Shown: positions 34,229 to 43,993, counted from the first letter of the stretch. The stretch: 64,000 nucleotides of DNA from Sutcliffiella sp. FSL R7-0096 (GCF_038595065.1 NZ_CP152003.1:3142001-3206000), one strand, 5' to 3'. Translations and numbers: made by a program. The notes: generated by a model not told the origin, from the sequence alone.

Positions 34229-34402
34229 TTGCCATTAGTTATTATCTTTGGACTTGTAACAATCTTATGTGTACTAGGACTTGTCCGTTCCCTGAAAGAA
34301 AAAAACTTCCTAGGAGTTCTTTTCGCTTTTGGAACTGTCGCAGTGTTTGGTTGGTTTACAGTTATGACAATAATCCAATCCGGATACCCGGTAGCACACT
34401 AA
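34229..34402 (+). CDS. yqgW: DUF2759 membrane protein YqgW
   Basis: 57 residues: MPLVIIFGLVTILCVLGLVR, then a charged turn (SLKEKN) and a second helix (FLGVLFAFGTVAVFGWFTVM). The start is TTG, 8 bases after GAAAGGGG. Two helices in a hairpin, as in YqgW. A strong terminator follows. Function unknown. Confidence 0.85.
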   Translation: MPLVIIFGLVTILCVLGLVRSLKEKNFLGVLFAFGTVAVFGWFTVMTIIQSGYPVAH

Positions 34403-34430
34403 TTAAAAAAACAGAGCGCCTTGCGCTTGC

Positions 34431-34475
34431 ACAAAAAAGAGTATTCTTCCTTTCGAGGAGGAATACTCTTTTTTG
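34431..34475 (+). terminator. Terminator of yqgW
   Basis: AAAAAAGAGTATTCTTCC and GGAGGAATACTCTTTTTT are a long perfect stem around a TTTCGA loop. Confidence 0.95.
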
Positions 34476-34603
34476 TATATGAGAGCTTCATAAGCATTTT
34501 ATTTATAAGTGAATATACTGAAAATATATGGATTCCACGTTAGCTTGTGATCGGCTTGGAGATAATAAAAATAAAAGGTTCTTTAAGAAGGAGGCAGATA
34601 AGA

Positions 34604-34732
34604 TTGGCAGTAAAAACTTTATGTGGAATTTGCAACGGATCAGGCAGAAAAAAGCTATTCATCCTCCCCTTTTACAAAAAGTGTACAAAGTGTAAAGGCC
34701 AAGGAAGAATAACAAAGGGTTTTTTTATGTAA
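34604..34732 (+). CDS. 42-residue protein with two CxxCxGxG motifs
   Basis: TTG start, 9 bases after AAGGAGG. The product reads MAVKTLCGICNGSGRKKLFI then LPFYKKCTKCKGQGRITKG and FFM. The pair CGICNGSG / CTKCKGQG is one zinc unit of the DnaJ central domain, as in small YuiA-type proteins of Bacillus. It probably binds one zinc. Its stop codon is the last part of the target sequence of MITE copy B, which begins at the next base. Confidence 0.75.
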   Translation: MAVKTLCGICNGSGRKKLFILPFYKKCTKCKGQGRITKGFFM

Positions 34733-34915
34733 GGCTGTTTTCGCATACGTTGTTGCTTTTTCGCATTTATAAATAACCCGTTATATTCCTTGCTATCGTG
34801 CTCTTTTCCTGACTATACAAAAAAAGACTTTCATGCCTTTTTAGAGTCCTATGCTGTAAAAAGTCCAATAACCGACTTTTTACTAGTGAGCAGCAACAAT
34901 CTTTGAGAAAAAAGC
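34733..34915. mobile_element. MITE copy B (ISL3-type ends)
   Basis: 183 bp; starts GGCTGTTTTCGCATACGTTG and ends as the complement of AGCTTTTTTCTCAAAGATTG. The 8-bp flank TTATGTAA is exact on both sides. The left copy includes the ATG TAA end of the CxxCxGxG gene. Internal GTAAAAAGTCCAATAACCGA with the matching ACTTTTTAC is present. Confidence 0.85.
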
Positions 34916-34966
34916 TTTATGTAAAGCAACTGCCAAGCAATAGGATGCTTGGCAGTGTTTTGTTTT

Positions 34967-35287
34967 TTAGAATGAGTTTGATCGTTTGGATTCCACAGCC
35001 CGTAGCTTGTCATCCATTTGTACGCTTTTGTCCCGACGATCATCTATTCTAATGTTGGTTGCCACCCGATGCAGGCCTTTTTGGAAGGGAGCTTCATGAA
35101 TTACCTGAATGACATGCATAAGGGTCGGAAGTTCTCCTTCGATAATAGTGCTCATCGGTGTTAATTTATAGTTAATCTTTCCTTCTTCTTTAAACCCCTC
35201 TAGAATATCCTGAATCTCCGCTACATACTCACTCACACTTGGTCCGTTTGTTCCAATCGGAATAACGGTTACATCGACTATGGCCAT
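34967..35287 (-). CDS. yqgV: Thiamine-binding protein family (MTH1187/YqgV)
   Basis: 106 residues from MAIVDVTVIPIGTNGPSVSE, with KINYKLTPMSTIIEGELPTL and HRVATNIRIDDRRDK as family landmarks. MTH1187/YkoF-type proteins have a ferredoxin-like fold and some bind thiamine; ligand binding here is inferred. GAGGAGG precedes the ATG. The basic 14-residue tail (LRAVESKRSNSF) is longer than the core. It follows yqgU with a 16-base gap. Confidence 0.88.
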   Translation of the reverse strand: MAIVDVTVIPIGTNGPSVSEYVAEIQDILEGFKEEGKINYKLTPMSTIIEGELPTLMHVIQVIHEAPFQKGLHRVATNIRIDDRRDKSVQMDDKLRAVESKRSNSF

Positions 35288-35302
35288 TTCCTTGATCCTC
35301 CT

Positions 35303-36433
35303 CTAGAATACTTCCACTAAATTTAGCGTTTCACCCGTAGATGGTATTAGTATCTGTTCTAATTGATATCCATATAAGCATAATAGACCATTCGGGGAAA
35401 ATTTTATCGGTTTATTTTCAACATCTTCATATAGCACTTTTTTTGTACCGTTTGGAATATCAATCTCTACAAATTGGAATCCTCCTGCATATGCATCAAT
35501 ACTGCCCGCACTTATTGGTTCGAATGTAAAAAATCTTTCCGTCTCATCTACATAGGCAAAGTAAGGAATGAAGTAATTGGAATACATGGTTAAAAGCGGC
35601 GCTTCATAAGAATAGACCTTTTCTAAGTCTGGAAGACGATAAAAGGAGTACAATCCCATATGCTCGTCTTTCACATCTCCAACCGTAAATAACAGATTAT
35701 GATAGGATTGAAACGTTACTAATTTCTCCAAAATCTCTCTAGCTTCGTTCGTTGTTAGATCATATGTGTATAAAGGTGCTTCCAATAGAGGCATTTCTTG
35801 ATTCCAATTGATAAAACCCAATCTCTCTTCAGACAGCCATTGAACAAATGGGTCGTCCACATTCTTTTTTATCATACCTTGTGTTTGTACATCAACAATA
35901 AAGGTTTCATAGGACCAATCCTCCTTAAAGGAAGACACCAACAGTTTTTCCCCTGTGGTAGGATCCCAAGAAGTAACAAGGTCAATGGAGTCGATAAAAT
36001 TCCACTCCGCTATTAATTCTCCATTATCGGAAACGATACTTAATTTCCCTTCTGTAAAGGAGGGGGCAGAACGAATTAAAAACATATCAAAATCACTATT
36101 AGCAGTGACAGAAATAATGGTTTCAGCTGATTCGAAGAACAGCTCCGTTTCTCCAGTCAATATATGGAAAGATAATACTTTAGAACCAGTTCCATCGTTT
36201 GCTATATACAATATTGTTTCATCATTCAACCATTCAGCTACAGTACTGAATTGTTCAGCAGGTATCGAGAGCATTTCTAACGTTTCATTATGAAGTATTA
36301 AAGGATTGAAAGGTTTTGGTTTTGCATGGTTAGATAGTAAAGGTGCATCGCTGACTTCCTTGGGGGTTGGAGGAGATTGACATCCAGACAACATACAAAG
36401 AACTATTGTAATAATAAAAAAGACTCTCTTCAT
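35303..36433 (-). CDS. yqgU: Lipoprotein YqgU, beta-propeller-like
   Basis: 376 residues. Signal peptide MKRVFFIITIVLCMLSGC ends in a lipobox with Cys18, so it is anchored outside the membrane. The body has repeated strand pairs typical of a propeller (SFHILTGETELFF, DNGELIAEWNF, SPNGLLCLYGYQLEQI). Matches the position and type of B. subtilis YqgU between yqgT and yqgV. Function unknown. Confidence 0.82.
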   Translation of the reverse strand: MKRVFFIITIVLCMLSGCQSPPTPKEVSDAPLLSNHAKPKPFNPLILHNETLEMLSIPAEQFSTVAEWLNDETILYIANDGTGSKVLSFHILTGETELFFESAETIISVTANSDFDMFLIRSAPSFTEGKLSIVSDNGELIAEWNFIDSIDLVTSWDPTTGEKLLVSSFKEDWSYETFIVDVQTQGMIKKNVDDPFVQWLSEERLGFINWNQEMPLLEAPLYTYDLTTNEAREILEKLVTFQSYHNLLFTVGDVKDEHMGLYSFYRLPDLEKVYSYEAPLLTMYSNYFIPYFAYVDETERFFTFEPISAGSIDAYAGGFQFVEIDIPNGTKKVLYEDVENKPIKFSPNGLLCLYGYQLEQILIPSTGETLNLVEVF

Positions 36434-36595
36434 TGCACCCCTCCTTTTTCCCTATCTTACTAACGATTATGAGGCAGGAAAGGTTTCAATACAAGAGAAA
36501 TATATTTTTATTCCTAAAGTAATATATGTGAATTTCTTGGTTATGTAAAAACTTTATTTAATGTTAATATTAGTGGTTTTTTTACTGATTATGTC

Positions 36596-36662
36596 ACGGG
36601 ATAGCAGGGAGCCTAATCATTTATCTTATGCCTTTGATGGCTCACCAGCAGGCTCTTCCCGT
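36596..36662. other. Possible structured element between yqgT and yqgU
   Basis: Nested perfect arms: ACGGGA with TCCCGT outside, and GAGCC with GGCTC inside around a 25-base loop. It lies in the 265-base gap between yqgU and yqgT, just after the yqgT stop. It could be a terminator or a small structured RNA; the strand is unclear. Confidence 0.35.
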
Positions 36663-36698
36663 AAAAATCTTTCATTTTTCCTTTATGGGAGACTTCAT

Positions 36699-37895
36699 TT
36701 ATAGATAAAGCGAAGCCAAGAAAATACCCAAGGTTTTTGGGTAGATTGTATCATACTGCGATAATGGCAGAGGATTGATCCCCTTTCCCAATTCTAGCGT
36801 AAAACCCGGTTTCCTGAATTCCTGGATGAACCAATCCTTAAATCCTGCATGGCTATCAACATACTGCACGCTCTTATACGTACTGACGTGTTCAAATTCG
36901 ATTGCTATCCTCTCGCTATCAGGGGGTTCCAACCCTTCGTATCCCCAGTAGAATTCTTCTCCCTGCGTATGAACAGCAATTACCCTATCAAAGTTCTCCT
37001 TTGCTGCAAGCTCTCTCATTGCTTGTGCCTCTGGCTCAGTTAAAGGGGTGTCTCCAGGATAATCTCGTGGGGAAGGTACCTTTTCTTCCTTACGTTCTTT
37101 TTCCACCATCCAATTAGCTGGAAAGTGCTTGTTCAGGTCCACTCCTCTTATATTTGCTTTCCATCCCATGAAATCTGCTCGATCTTGATTAATCTTTTTC
37201 ACCATTTCCTTGAAGGGCTTTTCATTAGGCACCCCATTAAGCACCAGATCGACACCATCCGGATTTACCATTGGCACAATGGACAGTTCCGTCCCTTCAT
37301 AAAGAGGAAGGCATGGCAAGCCTCTCAGTGGCACACCATTAGTGAGGGCCAGCAAATAATCATTAAGGAGGTTCATTATTACAGCACTTGTTATCCATTC
37401 GTTGGCATGGAAGCTCCCGTTCCAATGAACCTTTTTGGTACCTTTTCCTATTTTTATGTGATGGAGAGGTTTCCCCATCACGGATTGTCCAGCAGAGGTA
37501 CATTCTAGGAAGGGGTAAACCTCCTTCAATTTGTTAAGATCATGGAACAAAGTATGATAATCATACTTCCTCTTTGGATTTACTATTGGCCTGCACACTT
37601 TTTCAGGAAGACAAATCACCTCTCCTGGTTTCATTCGAGATGGATCTTTCTCTTGATTCATCAATAAAATGAAGTCCATCGGGATTCTTTTTTGATGGAT
37701 AATGGATAAAAGTGTGTCACCAGCTTTAATCTCATAAGTTGACTTGCTATAACCTGGTATGAAAATTGTATCTCCTTTATTAAGGAGGGATCGAGACGAT
37801 AATTCCTTATTTGAATCCACAATTAATGAAAGGGGTATCTGGAATAATTGACTGAAGTACCACAACGTATCCCCTCTTCTGCTCACTACCTTCAA
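36699..37895 (-). CDS. yqgT: LysM / M14 gamma-D-glutamyl-L-diamino acid endopeptidase YqgT
   Basis: About 398 residues. Two LysM modules (about 1-45 and 50-95; e.g. YEIKAGDTLLSIIH) bind peptidoglycan, followed by a zinc carboxypeptidase M14 domain. Zinc ligands are the HxxE of GSFHANEW and the His of AVHTQGEE; the catalytic Glu is in FTLELGKG. It cuts D-Glu-diaminopimelate bonds in spore or cell-wall peptides, as endopeptidase I does. A TTG at 37895 follows GGTGGTGG; the frame opens at 37913. No signal peptide is evident. Confidence 0.88.
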   Translation of the reverse strand: MKVVSRRGDTLWYFSQLFQIPLSLIVDSNKELSSRSLLNKGDTIFIPGYSKSTYEIKAGDTLLSIIHQKRIPMDFILLMNQEKDPSRMKPGEVICLPEKVCRPIVNPKRKYDYHTLFHDLNKLKEVYPFLECTSAGQSVMGKPLHHIKIGKGTKKVHWNGSFHANEWITSAVIMNLLNDYLLALTNGVPLRGLPCLPLYEGTELSIVPMVNPDGVDLVLNGVPNEKPFKEMVKKINQDRADFMGWKANIRGVDLNKHFPANWMVEKERKEEKVPSPRDYPGDTPLTEPEAQAMRELAAKENFDRVIAVHTQGEEFYWGYEGLEPPDSERIAIEFEHVSTYKSVQYVDSHAGFKDWFIQEFRKPGFTLELGKGINPLPLSQYDTIYPKTLGIFLASLYL

Positions 37896-37987
37896 CGTAC
37901 AACCACCACCCAATAAACACGTCTATACCTAAAACTTATGTTGTTCATAAGGTTTTAGAACGTTCTTAAGGCTGGTATTAGGTCAAA

Positions 37988-38033
37988 CAAAAAAGCTGCC
38001 ATAAAGATTTAACTAATCTTCATGGCAGCTTTT
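37988..38033 (-). terminator. Terminator of yqgS
   Basis: AAAGCTGCCATGAAGATT pairs with AATCTTTATGGCAGCTTT, followed by TTTTG on the minus strand. Confidence 0.9.
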
Positions 38034-38038
38034 ATTAT

Positions 38039-39934
38039 TTATTCATCAAGCTTACTCTCGTCTACTTGAATGGATGTTCCATCATAAAAGCGTAGTAGGT
38101 CTCCGTACACAATCTTATCAGAGTACTGAAGCTCTTTCTTAGCTTTTTCCATATATGGTTCACATGCTTCTTGCTCTACTTCTTCTTCTGTTTCTTTATC
38201 ATAACAGGCATTCTTGGTGTATACCACTTCATCGGTAACAAAGCTTCCATCACGGAATACCACAAAGTCATTACGATCCTCAGAGAATAAGTCTTCACCG
38301 AATTGGATATCGTTTTTCGTTTCCATACCAATCAAATGCTTGATGGTAGGCTTGAGGTCAATTTGACCTCCAACTGTATCAAATTCCTTAGGATTCTTAT
38401 CTGTTACACCAGGGATATGAACAATCATTGGTACACGCTGTAGCTGTGCGTTTTCGAATGGAGTAACCTCTTTACCTAGATACTGGCTCATCGCTTCATT
38501 ATGATTTTCTGAGATACCATAGTGGTCACCATACATAATGATAACAGAGTTCTCATATAAACCAGCAGCTTTCAATTCATCAAAGAAAGTTTTAAGAGAT
38601 TCATCCATGTAACGTACCGTCGGGAAATAGCGGTTTAAAGTTCGACTGTTAGAATCAAACTCATCAACCAATCTGTCTTCTTCATCCAGTACGAATGGGA
38701 AGTGATTAGTCAATGTAATGAACTTAGCATAAAACGGTTGTTGAAGTTCCTTCATGTGAGGAACTGATTGTTGGAGAAATTCCTCATCTTTCAATCCCCA
38801 ACCGACAGAGTTTTCTTCATTGACATCATAGCTCGCAATGTCAAAGAACTTATCATACCCTAATGAATCATACATCACATCACGGTTCCAGAAACTCTTG
38901 TTGTTTGCATGGAACACGACTGGAGTATACCCTTTTTCCTTAATCGCATTAGGTGTCGCTGTGTGGAAATCATTTGTTCCATGTGTGAAGAAGACAGCAC
39001 CACGGCCAACAGGATATAAGGAGTTATCTAATAAGAATTCAGAATCGGACGTCTTCCCTTGCCCTGTCTGGTGATAAAAATTGTTGAAATAATAACTTTG
39101 ATCTTTCAATTCGTTCAAGAAAGGAGTAATTGGTTCACCATTGATCTCATTATCAATGACAAAGCTTTGTAATGACTCCATTTTCACAATGATGATATTC
39201 TTTCCTTCTGCAACTCCATACAAATCATCGTTCGGAGCTTTGTAATTAGCATTAATATAGTTCTGAACTTCTGCAAGTTCACTTCCATCTGCCATCGCAC
39301 GCTGAGCGCGTGTCTTGGATTGTAGCACGGCATCATACACGTGATAGTTATAAGTCCCTAAGTTTTTAACAAGGATCTCACGGTCAAACGTACGTGTTAA
39401 CAGCTGTGGTCTTTCTGTTTCTGCTAATCCCAAGTTGAACAGGAAAATACCAACAATAGAAAGGAAGTACATTTTACGTACTTTCGGTCTCCAAGTGGTC
39501 ATACTCACAAACTTCGGTGTCCATTTAGCTAGTGCAATCAGGATGACCACGTCCGTAAACATCAACAAGTCCATTGGAGTCATCAGTTCTGTGATACTTC
39601 CGCCAAGATCGCTCATGTTTCCAGATTGGAAAAGCAATGGGATCGTAATGAAATCATTAAAGAAGCGGTAATATACGGCGTTTGCATACAACACAAACGA
39701 AACGATGAAACTTGTGATGATCAAATATCGTTTCATACCCTTTTCCTTAAAGAATAGGGCTAAGCCGGCTATCAGCAAAATAAAACTTAACGGGTTAATA
39801 AATAGGATAAATTCTTGTTTTACGGATTCAATTGTAATATTAAAGCTTGTTTTATAAACAATGTAGGTTTTTACCCAAAGCAGTACTACTGCAATAAGAA
39901 TAAAAGGTACTTTAGATTTAAAGGCTTGCTTCAT
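38039..39934 (-). CDS. yqgS: Lipoteichoic acid synthase family protein YqgS
   Basis: About 631 residues. Five membrane helices (about 1-185) precede an outer sulfatase-type domain. The catalytic Thr is in [13 protein letters not shown]; other metal ligands lie in VKMESLQS (Glu), IMYGDHYGI (Asp/His) and the LTNHFPF region. It polymerises glycerol phosphate on a lipid anchor; YqgS is one of four LtaS paralogs in B. subtilis. AAGGAGG precedes the ATG at 39934; the frame to 40012 is not used. Confidence 0.93.
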   Translation of the reverse strand: MKQAFKSKVPFILIAVVLLWVKTYIVYKTSFNITIESVKQEFILFINPLSFILLIAGLALFFKEKGMKRYLIITSFIVSFVLYANAVYYRFFNDFITIPLLFQSGNMSDLGGSITELMTPMDLLMFTDVVILIALAKWTPKFVSMTTWRPKVRKMYFLSIVGIFLFNLGLAETERPQLLTRTFDREILVKNLGTYNYHVYDAVLQSKTRAQRAMADGSELAEVQNYINANYKAPNDDLYGVAEGKNIIIVKMESLQSFVIDNEINGEPITPFLNELKDQSYYFNNFYHQTGQGKTSDSEFLLDNSLYPVGRGAVFFTHGTNDFHTATPNAIKEKGYTPVVFHANNKSFWNRDVMYDSLGYDKFFDIASYDVNEENSVGWGLKDEEFLQQSVPHMKELQQPFYAKFITLTNHFPFVLDEEDRLVDEFDSNSRTLNRYFPTVRYMDESLKTFFDELKAAGLYENSVIIMYGDHYGISENHNEAMSQYLGKEVTPFENAQLQRVPMIVHIPGVTDKNPKEFDTVGGQIDLKPTIKHLIGMETKNDIQFGEDLFSEDRNDFVVFRDGSFVTDEVVYTKNACYDKETEEEVEQEACEPYMEKAKKELQYSDKIVYGDLLRFYDGTSIQVDESKLDE

Positions 39935-40217
39935 CTTTTTAACCTCCTTAAAGCGAAAGACAGGGAAGCTCTTTATTTTATTATTGATAATAATCCTGAT
40001 TAGATGTATCACTTACCAAAATTCAGCATGTAAAAATTTCGGCTACGACATATCTTAAAACTTTTTTTACAAAAAATCAATGGATAATTAATACTGCATT
40101 TACAGGGAAGAAGTAGAATAATAGTGTTGGGCTGGTTTTGTATCTATATATAATAGACGGTGTACAAGCAAAAAAGTTTCATGAAAAAGAGAAGTTCTTG
40201 AATTCTGAATAGTCAAA

Positions 40218-40256
40218 CAAAAGGAGGCTTCCGAGTAAGAAGCCTCCTTTACGTAC
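40218..40256 (-). terminator. Hairpin downstream of glcK
   Basis: AAAGGAGGCTTC pairs with GAAGCCTCCTTT, followed by TTGTTTG on the minus strand, between the glcK end and yqgS. The rest of the 380-base gap is AT-rich, with nothing I can assign. Confidence 0.8.
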
Positions 40257-40316
40257 TATGCTTGCTTCTTTCTACATTTTTACCCATGTGGAAGCAAGAA
40301 TAAACCATACACTTTT

Positions 40317-41276
40317 TTACAATTTCATTTTTGCTAAATAGGCAGCGCCGATCACACCAGCGTCATTTCCTAAAGTAGCTTCTGCAATTTTCACACCAAC
40401 CTTGGTTCTAGGAAAGAGATACTTCACAAAATGTTCACGAACAGGGTTCAATAGCTTGTCTCCGGCTTTTGAAACTCCACCACCTATAACGATTTTCTCC
40501 GGATTCATCGCATTAGCCAAGTTGGCAAGTGCCAGCCCCAAGTAAGAAGCCACTTTATTTACGACAAGTAAGGATACTTCTTCTCCGGAATCAGCTTGCT
40601 CGAAGATAACCTTTGCGGTCAAACCTTCTTGTTTAGCCACCTCTTCTAGCTTACTTCCCGGGTTCTCCTCCATCGCTTCCTTTGCAAGCCGCACGATACC
40701 CGTAGCGGATGCAATCGTTTCTAGACAGCCCGTTTTACCACAGTTGCAAGGAGCTCCCCCTTCTGCAAGTACAGTAATGTGTCCGATTTCCCCACCGGCA
40801 CCATTAATTCCGTGGACAATTTCTCCATTCGTGATGATACCTCCGCCTACTCCTGTTCCGAGCGTTACGCAAATGAGATCCTCGGACCCTTCCCCTGCCC
40901 CTTTCCACATTTCGCCAATGGCAGCCAGGTTTGCATCATTATCCACAACTACCGGGAGACCTGTTTCGACCTCGAGAAGATCTTTTAAAGGATAGTTTTC
41001 CCACCCCAGGTTAACCGCTTCATAAATCAAACCTGTTGCCATATTTACAGGACCCGGTGCACCCATGCCAAGCGCTTTCAATTTTGGTTTGGATTCGCCA
41101 AGTTCCTCGAGTTTACTATCGATCGCTTTTGCTATATCGGTAGTGATATATTTTCCTTTTTCACTGATATTCGTTACGATTTCCCATTTATGGGCGATTT
41201 CACCGTATTGAGTGATGAACGCCATTTTAATGGTTGTTCCACCAAGATCAACACCAACTAGCCATTTGCTTTCCAT
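40317..41276 (-). CDS. glcK: Glucokinase, ROK family
   Basis: About 319 residues. It phosphorylates free glucose with ATP, bypassing the PTS. ROK features: ATP site [14 protein letters not shown] at the N-terminus, [23 protein letters not shown], and the zinc cluster [21 protein letters not shown]. The ATG at 41276 (MESKWLVGV) has better spacing from AAAAGGTGA than the one at 41282. It follows yqgQ by 11 bases, as in B. subtilis. Confidence 0.95.
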   Translation of the reverse strand: MESKWLVGVDLGGTTIKMAFITQYGEIAHKWEIVTNISEKGKYITTDIAKAIDSKLEELGESKPKLKALGMGAPGPVNMATGLIYEAVNLGWENYPLKDLLEVETGLPVVVDNDANLAAIGEMWKGAGEGSEDLICVTLGTGVGGGIITNGEIVHGINGAGGEIGHITVLAEGGAPCNCGKTGCLETIASATGIVRLAKEAMEENPGSKLEEVAKQEGLTAKVIFEQADSGEEVSLLVVNKVASYLGLALANLANAMNPEKIVIGGGVSKAGDKLLNPVREHFVKYLFPRTKVGVKIAEATLGNDAGVIGAAYLAKMKL

Positions 41277-41293
41277 TTCCATTCACCTTTTCT

Positions 41294-41485
41294 TTATGTT
41301 AATTTTGACAGCTCTTGTCTTAATATCATCATGGCAGACTGGAAGAGTGCGGCATCCAACATGCCTGATCGGTATAATTCCCTTACCTCATCTTCCATCA
41401 TTTCTATGTCTGCTACTTTGTCACCTGTGTAGATGAATGCACCATAGTTCTTCAGTAGCTGTCTTACATCATACATCGTTTTCAT
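41294..41485 (-). CDS. yqgQ: YqgQ family protein (DUF910)
   Basis: 63 residues from MKTMYDVRQLLKNYGAFIYT, with GDKVADIEMMEDEVRELYRS. A three-helix fold known for YqgQ; it may bind nucleic acid, but the role is unproven. GAAAAGGTGA precedes the ATG. Cotranscribed with glcK. Confidence 0.92.
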   Translation of the reverse strand: MKTMYDVRQLLKNYGAFIYTGDKVADIEMMEDEVRELYRSGMLDAALFQSAMMILRQELSKLT

Positions 41486-41503
41486 GAATTCACCTTTTCT
41501 ATA

Positions 41504-41686
41504 GGCTCTTTTCTAAAAGATTGTTGCTATTCACTAGTGAAAAGTCGGCAATTGGACTTTTCACCGCTTATATACTCTAAATATGCATGTAGTATATTTA
41601 GTATTGCAGCGAATAGAGCACGACAGTAAGTAATATAACGGTTGGTATAAAAATACGTAAAAGCAGCAAAGTTTACAATGAGAGCC
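41504..41686. mobile_element. MITE copy C (ISL3-type ends), opposite orientation
   Basis: 183 bp starting GGCTCTTTTCTAAAAGATTG and ending with the complement of GGCTCTCATTGTAAACTTTG. The flank TTTCTATA is exact on both sides. Internal GTGAAAAGTCGGCAATTGGA and a matching ACTTTTCAC arm. It lies upstream of yqgQ-glcK. Confidence 0.85.
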
Positions 41687-41767
41687 TTTCTATATTACTC
41701 CGTTAAAGGATATGTACTTCATTTTTAGTATAAAGGAATCACTTGCAACGTCAAGCATGAAAATACG

Positions 41768-41806
41768 CAAAAAACGGATGAGAAAAAGTCCCACCCGTTT
41801 TCTGGC
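41768..41806 (-). terminator. Terminator of the GerA-family gene
   Basis: AAAACGGGTGGGA pairs with TCTCATCCGTTTT, then TTGCG on the minus strand, about 20 bases past the stop. Confidence 0.85.
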
Positions 41807-41825
41807 ACACTCTATAAAATAGATC

Positions 41826-43289
41826 TTATCTATCTGGGTCTTCTGGATGCAAAATCGTCGGCCTTCTGTTTTTCAAAGGAATAGGGGAACGTATCAACAC
41901 GTCACGGAATCCTCGGTAATTAAATGGTATAAACGGCCATAGGTATGGAACATTGTACGATTTCATCATCATCAGGAAAAGAACAAGGATTACCATTCCC
42001 ACCATGAACCCTATCACACCAAACATAAAGGTCAACAACAGCATGACTATCCGAAACAGCCGGTTTGCCAAGCTAAGTTCATAGCTCGGAGTAGCGAATG
42101 TTCCGATGGCGGCAATTGCCAGGTAGAGAATGATTTCCGGGACAAAGAGACCTACCTTTACAGCCACATCCCCAATAAGGATAGCAGCCACGAGTCCTAG
42201 TGCTGTACCTAATGATGTTGGTGTATGAATGGCTGCCATCCTCAACATATCCATTCCGACCTCAATAATGAGGATCTGGGCAATCAATGGAACTGCTCCG
42301 ACTTCGCTGGGACCGATATACGACAATTGCTCCGGCAATAACTGTGTATTTGTAGCAAGCAAGTACCATAATGGCAAAATAAATACGGAGGCCCATACAG
42401 CTAGGAACCTTACCAGCCTCAAGTACGCTCCAACCACAGGTTTATTCCTGTATTCTTCTGCATGTTGCAGGTGATGCCAAAAAGTCGCAGGAGTTATAAT
42501 GACACTTGGTGAATTATCCACTATCACCAATACATGACCTTCATATAAATGTGCCGCAGCAGTGTCTGGCCTTTCTGTGTATCTTACTGTTGGATACGGA
42601 TTCCAATGCCTGCCTCCGACAAACTCTTCTAACGTCTTCTCTGCCATTGGTAATCCATCTGTATCTATTTTTTCCAAAGACGATTTAATTTCCTCCACAA
42701 GATGCGGATCTGCCAATTCATCGAGGTAACATAGACTGATATCCGTTTTTGACCTTCTTCCCACCTGCATATATTCCATTCTAAGTGAGCTGTCCCTCAC
42801 TCTTCGTCGAATCAATGCACAGTTGAAAATCAACGTCTCAACGAACCCATCCCTCGATCCACGTACCACCCGTTCCATATCCGGCTCTTCAGGCCCACGA
42901 ACAGGGTACGTCCTCGAATCGATGATGACAGCTTCCTCTAGACCCTCCACTATCATAACAGTCGGACCAGCTAGTACCTGATCGACGACTTTTTCTAAAT
43001 CGTCTGTTTTATCAATTTCAACATAAGGTATGTAAGTTTTTAATAGCTTGTCAAGTGGTTGCTCCTCCAGGTCCTCCGGCAACAGGTCGGACAGGAACTT
43101 CATCAAGAACAACATGATATCATCTTTCCCGAACCCGTCCACCAGGAACATGGCTATTCTTCTTCCTGCATATTGTAGGTCCAGGAAGATTAGATCGAAG
43201 CTCTTATCCACGGCCATTCTTTCTTTTAAATATCCAACATCCTTTTCAAAATCTCCTGACATTTTCTTTGTCGGTTTATGCCAAGTCAA
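41826..43289 (-). CDS. GerA-family spore germination protein, SpoVAF-like
   Basis: 487 residues. The soluble N-terminal half (about 1-290) has the GerA-A fold signatures YPVRGPEEPDMERVVRGSRD and FVETLIFNCALIRRRVRD; the C-terminal half has about five helices with AAIHTPTSLGTALGLVAAIL. These proteins sit in the spore inner membrane and help nutrient-triggered germination. Length and the SYNVPYLWPFIPFN end resemble SpoVAF more than GerAA. No B and C partner genes are adjacent. The start is TTG after GGAGGAAGG. Confidence 0.85.
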   Translation of the reverse strand: MTWHKPTKKMSGDFEKDVGYLKERMAVDKSFDLIFLDLQYAGRRIAMFLVDGFGKDDIMLFLMKFLSDLLPEDLEEQPLDKLLKTYIPYVEIDKTDDLEKVVDQVLAGPTVMIVEGLEEAVIIDSRTYPVRGPEEPDMERVVRGSRDGFVETLIFNCALIRRRVRDSSLRMEYMQVGRRSKTDISLCYLDELADPHLVEEIKSSLEKIDTDGLPMAEKTLEEFVGGRHWNPYPTVRYTERPDTAAAHLYEGHVLVIVDNSPSVIITPATFWHHLQHAEEYRNKPVVGAYLRLVRFLAVWASVFILPLWYLLATNTQLLPEQLSYIGPSEVGAVPLIAQILIIEVGMDMLRMAAIHTPTSLGTALGLVAAILIGDVAVKVGLFVPEIILYLAIAAIGTFATPSYELSLANRLFRIVMLLLTFMFGVIGFMVGMVILVLFLMMMKSYNVPYLWPFIPFNYRGFRDVLIRSPIPLKNRRPTILHPEDPDR

Positions 43290-43418
43290 AGTTCCTTCCT
43301 CCTAAATTGTGACCTATCTTATCTTAAAATCATCACCTTTCATCTTTTCATTTTTTGCCAATACCATCAATAAAATACAAACTTCGGAAGGATTTCTCGA
43401 ATTTCTGAAAATATGTAA

Positions 43419-43448
43419 AACCGGGCAATAAAAGCCCGGTCCTTTTTT
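43419..43448. terminator. Hairpin terminator near 43.4 kb
   Basis: ACCGGGC and GCCCGGT flank AATAAAA, followed on the plus strand by CCTTTTTT. Its parent transcript is not clear. Confidence 0.6.
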
Positions 43449-43481
43449 GCGTATCGTATAATTGGTTTCAGCTGTATTAAG

Positions 43482-43554
43482 GGCTTCATTCATCCTCTAT
43501 GAGTACCGCTTTTCTTTCGCTTTCCTAATTCTAGGCTTCATCCATCCTCTATGG
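43482..43554. repeat. Two copies of GGCTTCATYCATCCTCTATG
   Basis: The 20-base word occurs at about 43483 and 43534, near CTTTCGCTTTCCTAA. Apart from this and the hairpins, 43290-43740 shows no gene or RNA that I can support. Confidence 0.6.
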
Positions 43555-43750
43555 TTGATGTTTCTCCATTTCCTTCTGTAAAAAGGGACACTCATATTGT
43601 TTAAAAAGGGAACCCAACATTTATTCGGAACGAAGAATATTAGTTTTATAATATTATTTCCATACACTAAAATACCACAGCCAAAAAAAGACTGTGGTAA
43701 ACATTAAATCATTAAATATGTACTTATTTTATAGGCTCAGTTAAACATCG

Positions 43751-43825
43751 CTGTTGATTTCCGCACTAGGCTTCGCTTTCCTAAGGGCGTTAGGGGAGCC
43801 TCCTCGGCTTGCGCCGTAGCCACTG
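43751..43825. repeat. CTGTTGA-type repeat, copy 3 (truncated)
   Basis: Starts CGCTGTTGATTTCCGCACTA, includes GCTTCGCTTTCCTAAGGGC and GAGCCTCCTCGGCTTGCGCC, and breaks off before the right half. Adjacent to full copy 4. Confidence 0.85.
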
Positions 43826-43858
43826 AAAAAGTAATGAACTTTAATAATCTGGTTACCA

Positions 43859-43993
43859 CCGCTGTTGATTTCCGCAAACGGCTTCGCTTTCCGCGGGGCG
43901 ACCTTGAGCCTCCTCAGGCTACGCCCTGCGGGGTCTCAAGATTGTCGCTATCCCCCCGCAGGAGTCTTCGCCTATTGCTCCAATCAACAGCTA
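43859..43993. repeat. CTGTTGA…TCAACAG repeat, copy 4 (full length)
   Basis: Bounded by CGCTGTTGATTTCCG and CAATCAACAGC. Contains CGCTTTCCGCGGGGCGAC, TTGAGCCTCCTCAGGC, GCGGGGTCTCAA and CCGCAGGAGTCTTCG. Confidence 0.9.

Noticed and set aside
36591-36704. 37-codon plus-strand frame MSRDSREPNHLSY…
   Set aside because: No ribosome site, and the sequence is explained by the inverted repeats; too weak to list as a gene.
38039-40012. yqgS start at 40012
   Set aside because: The added 26 residues have no ribosome site; AAGGAGG is placed for the ATG at 39934.
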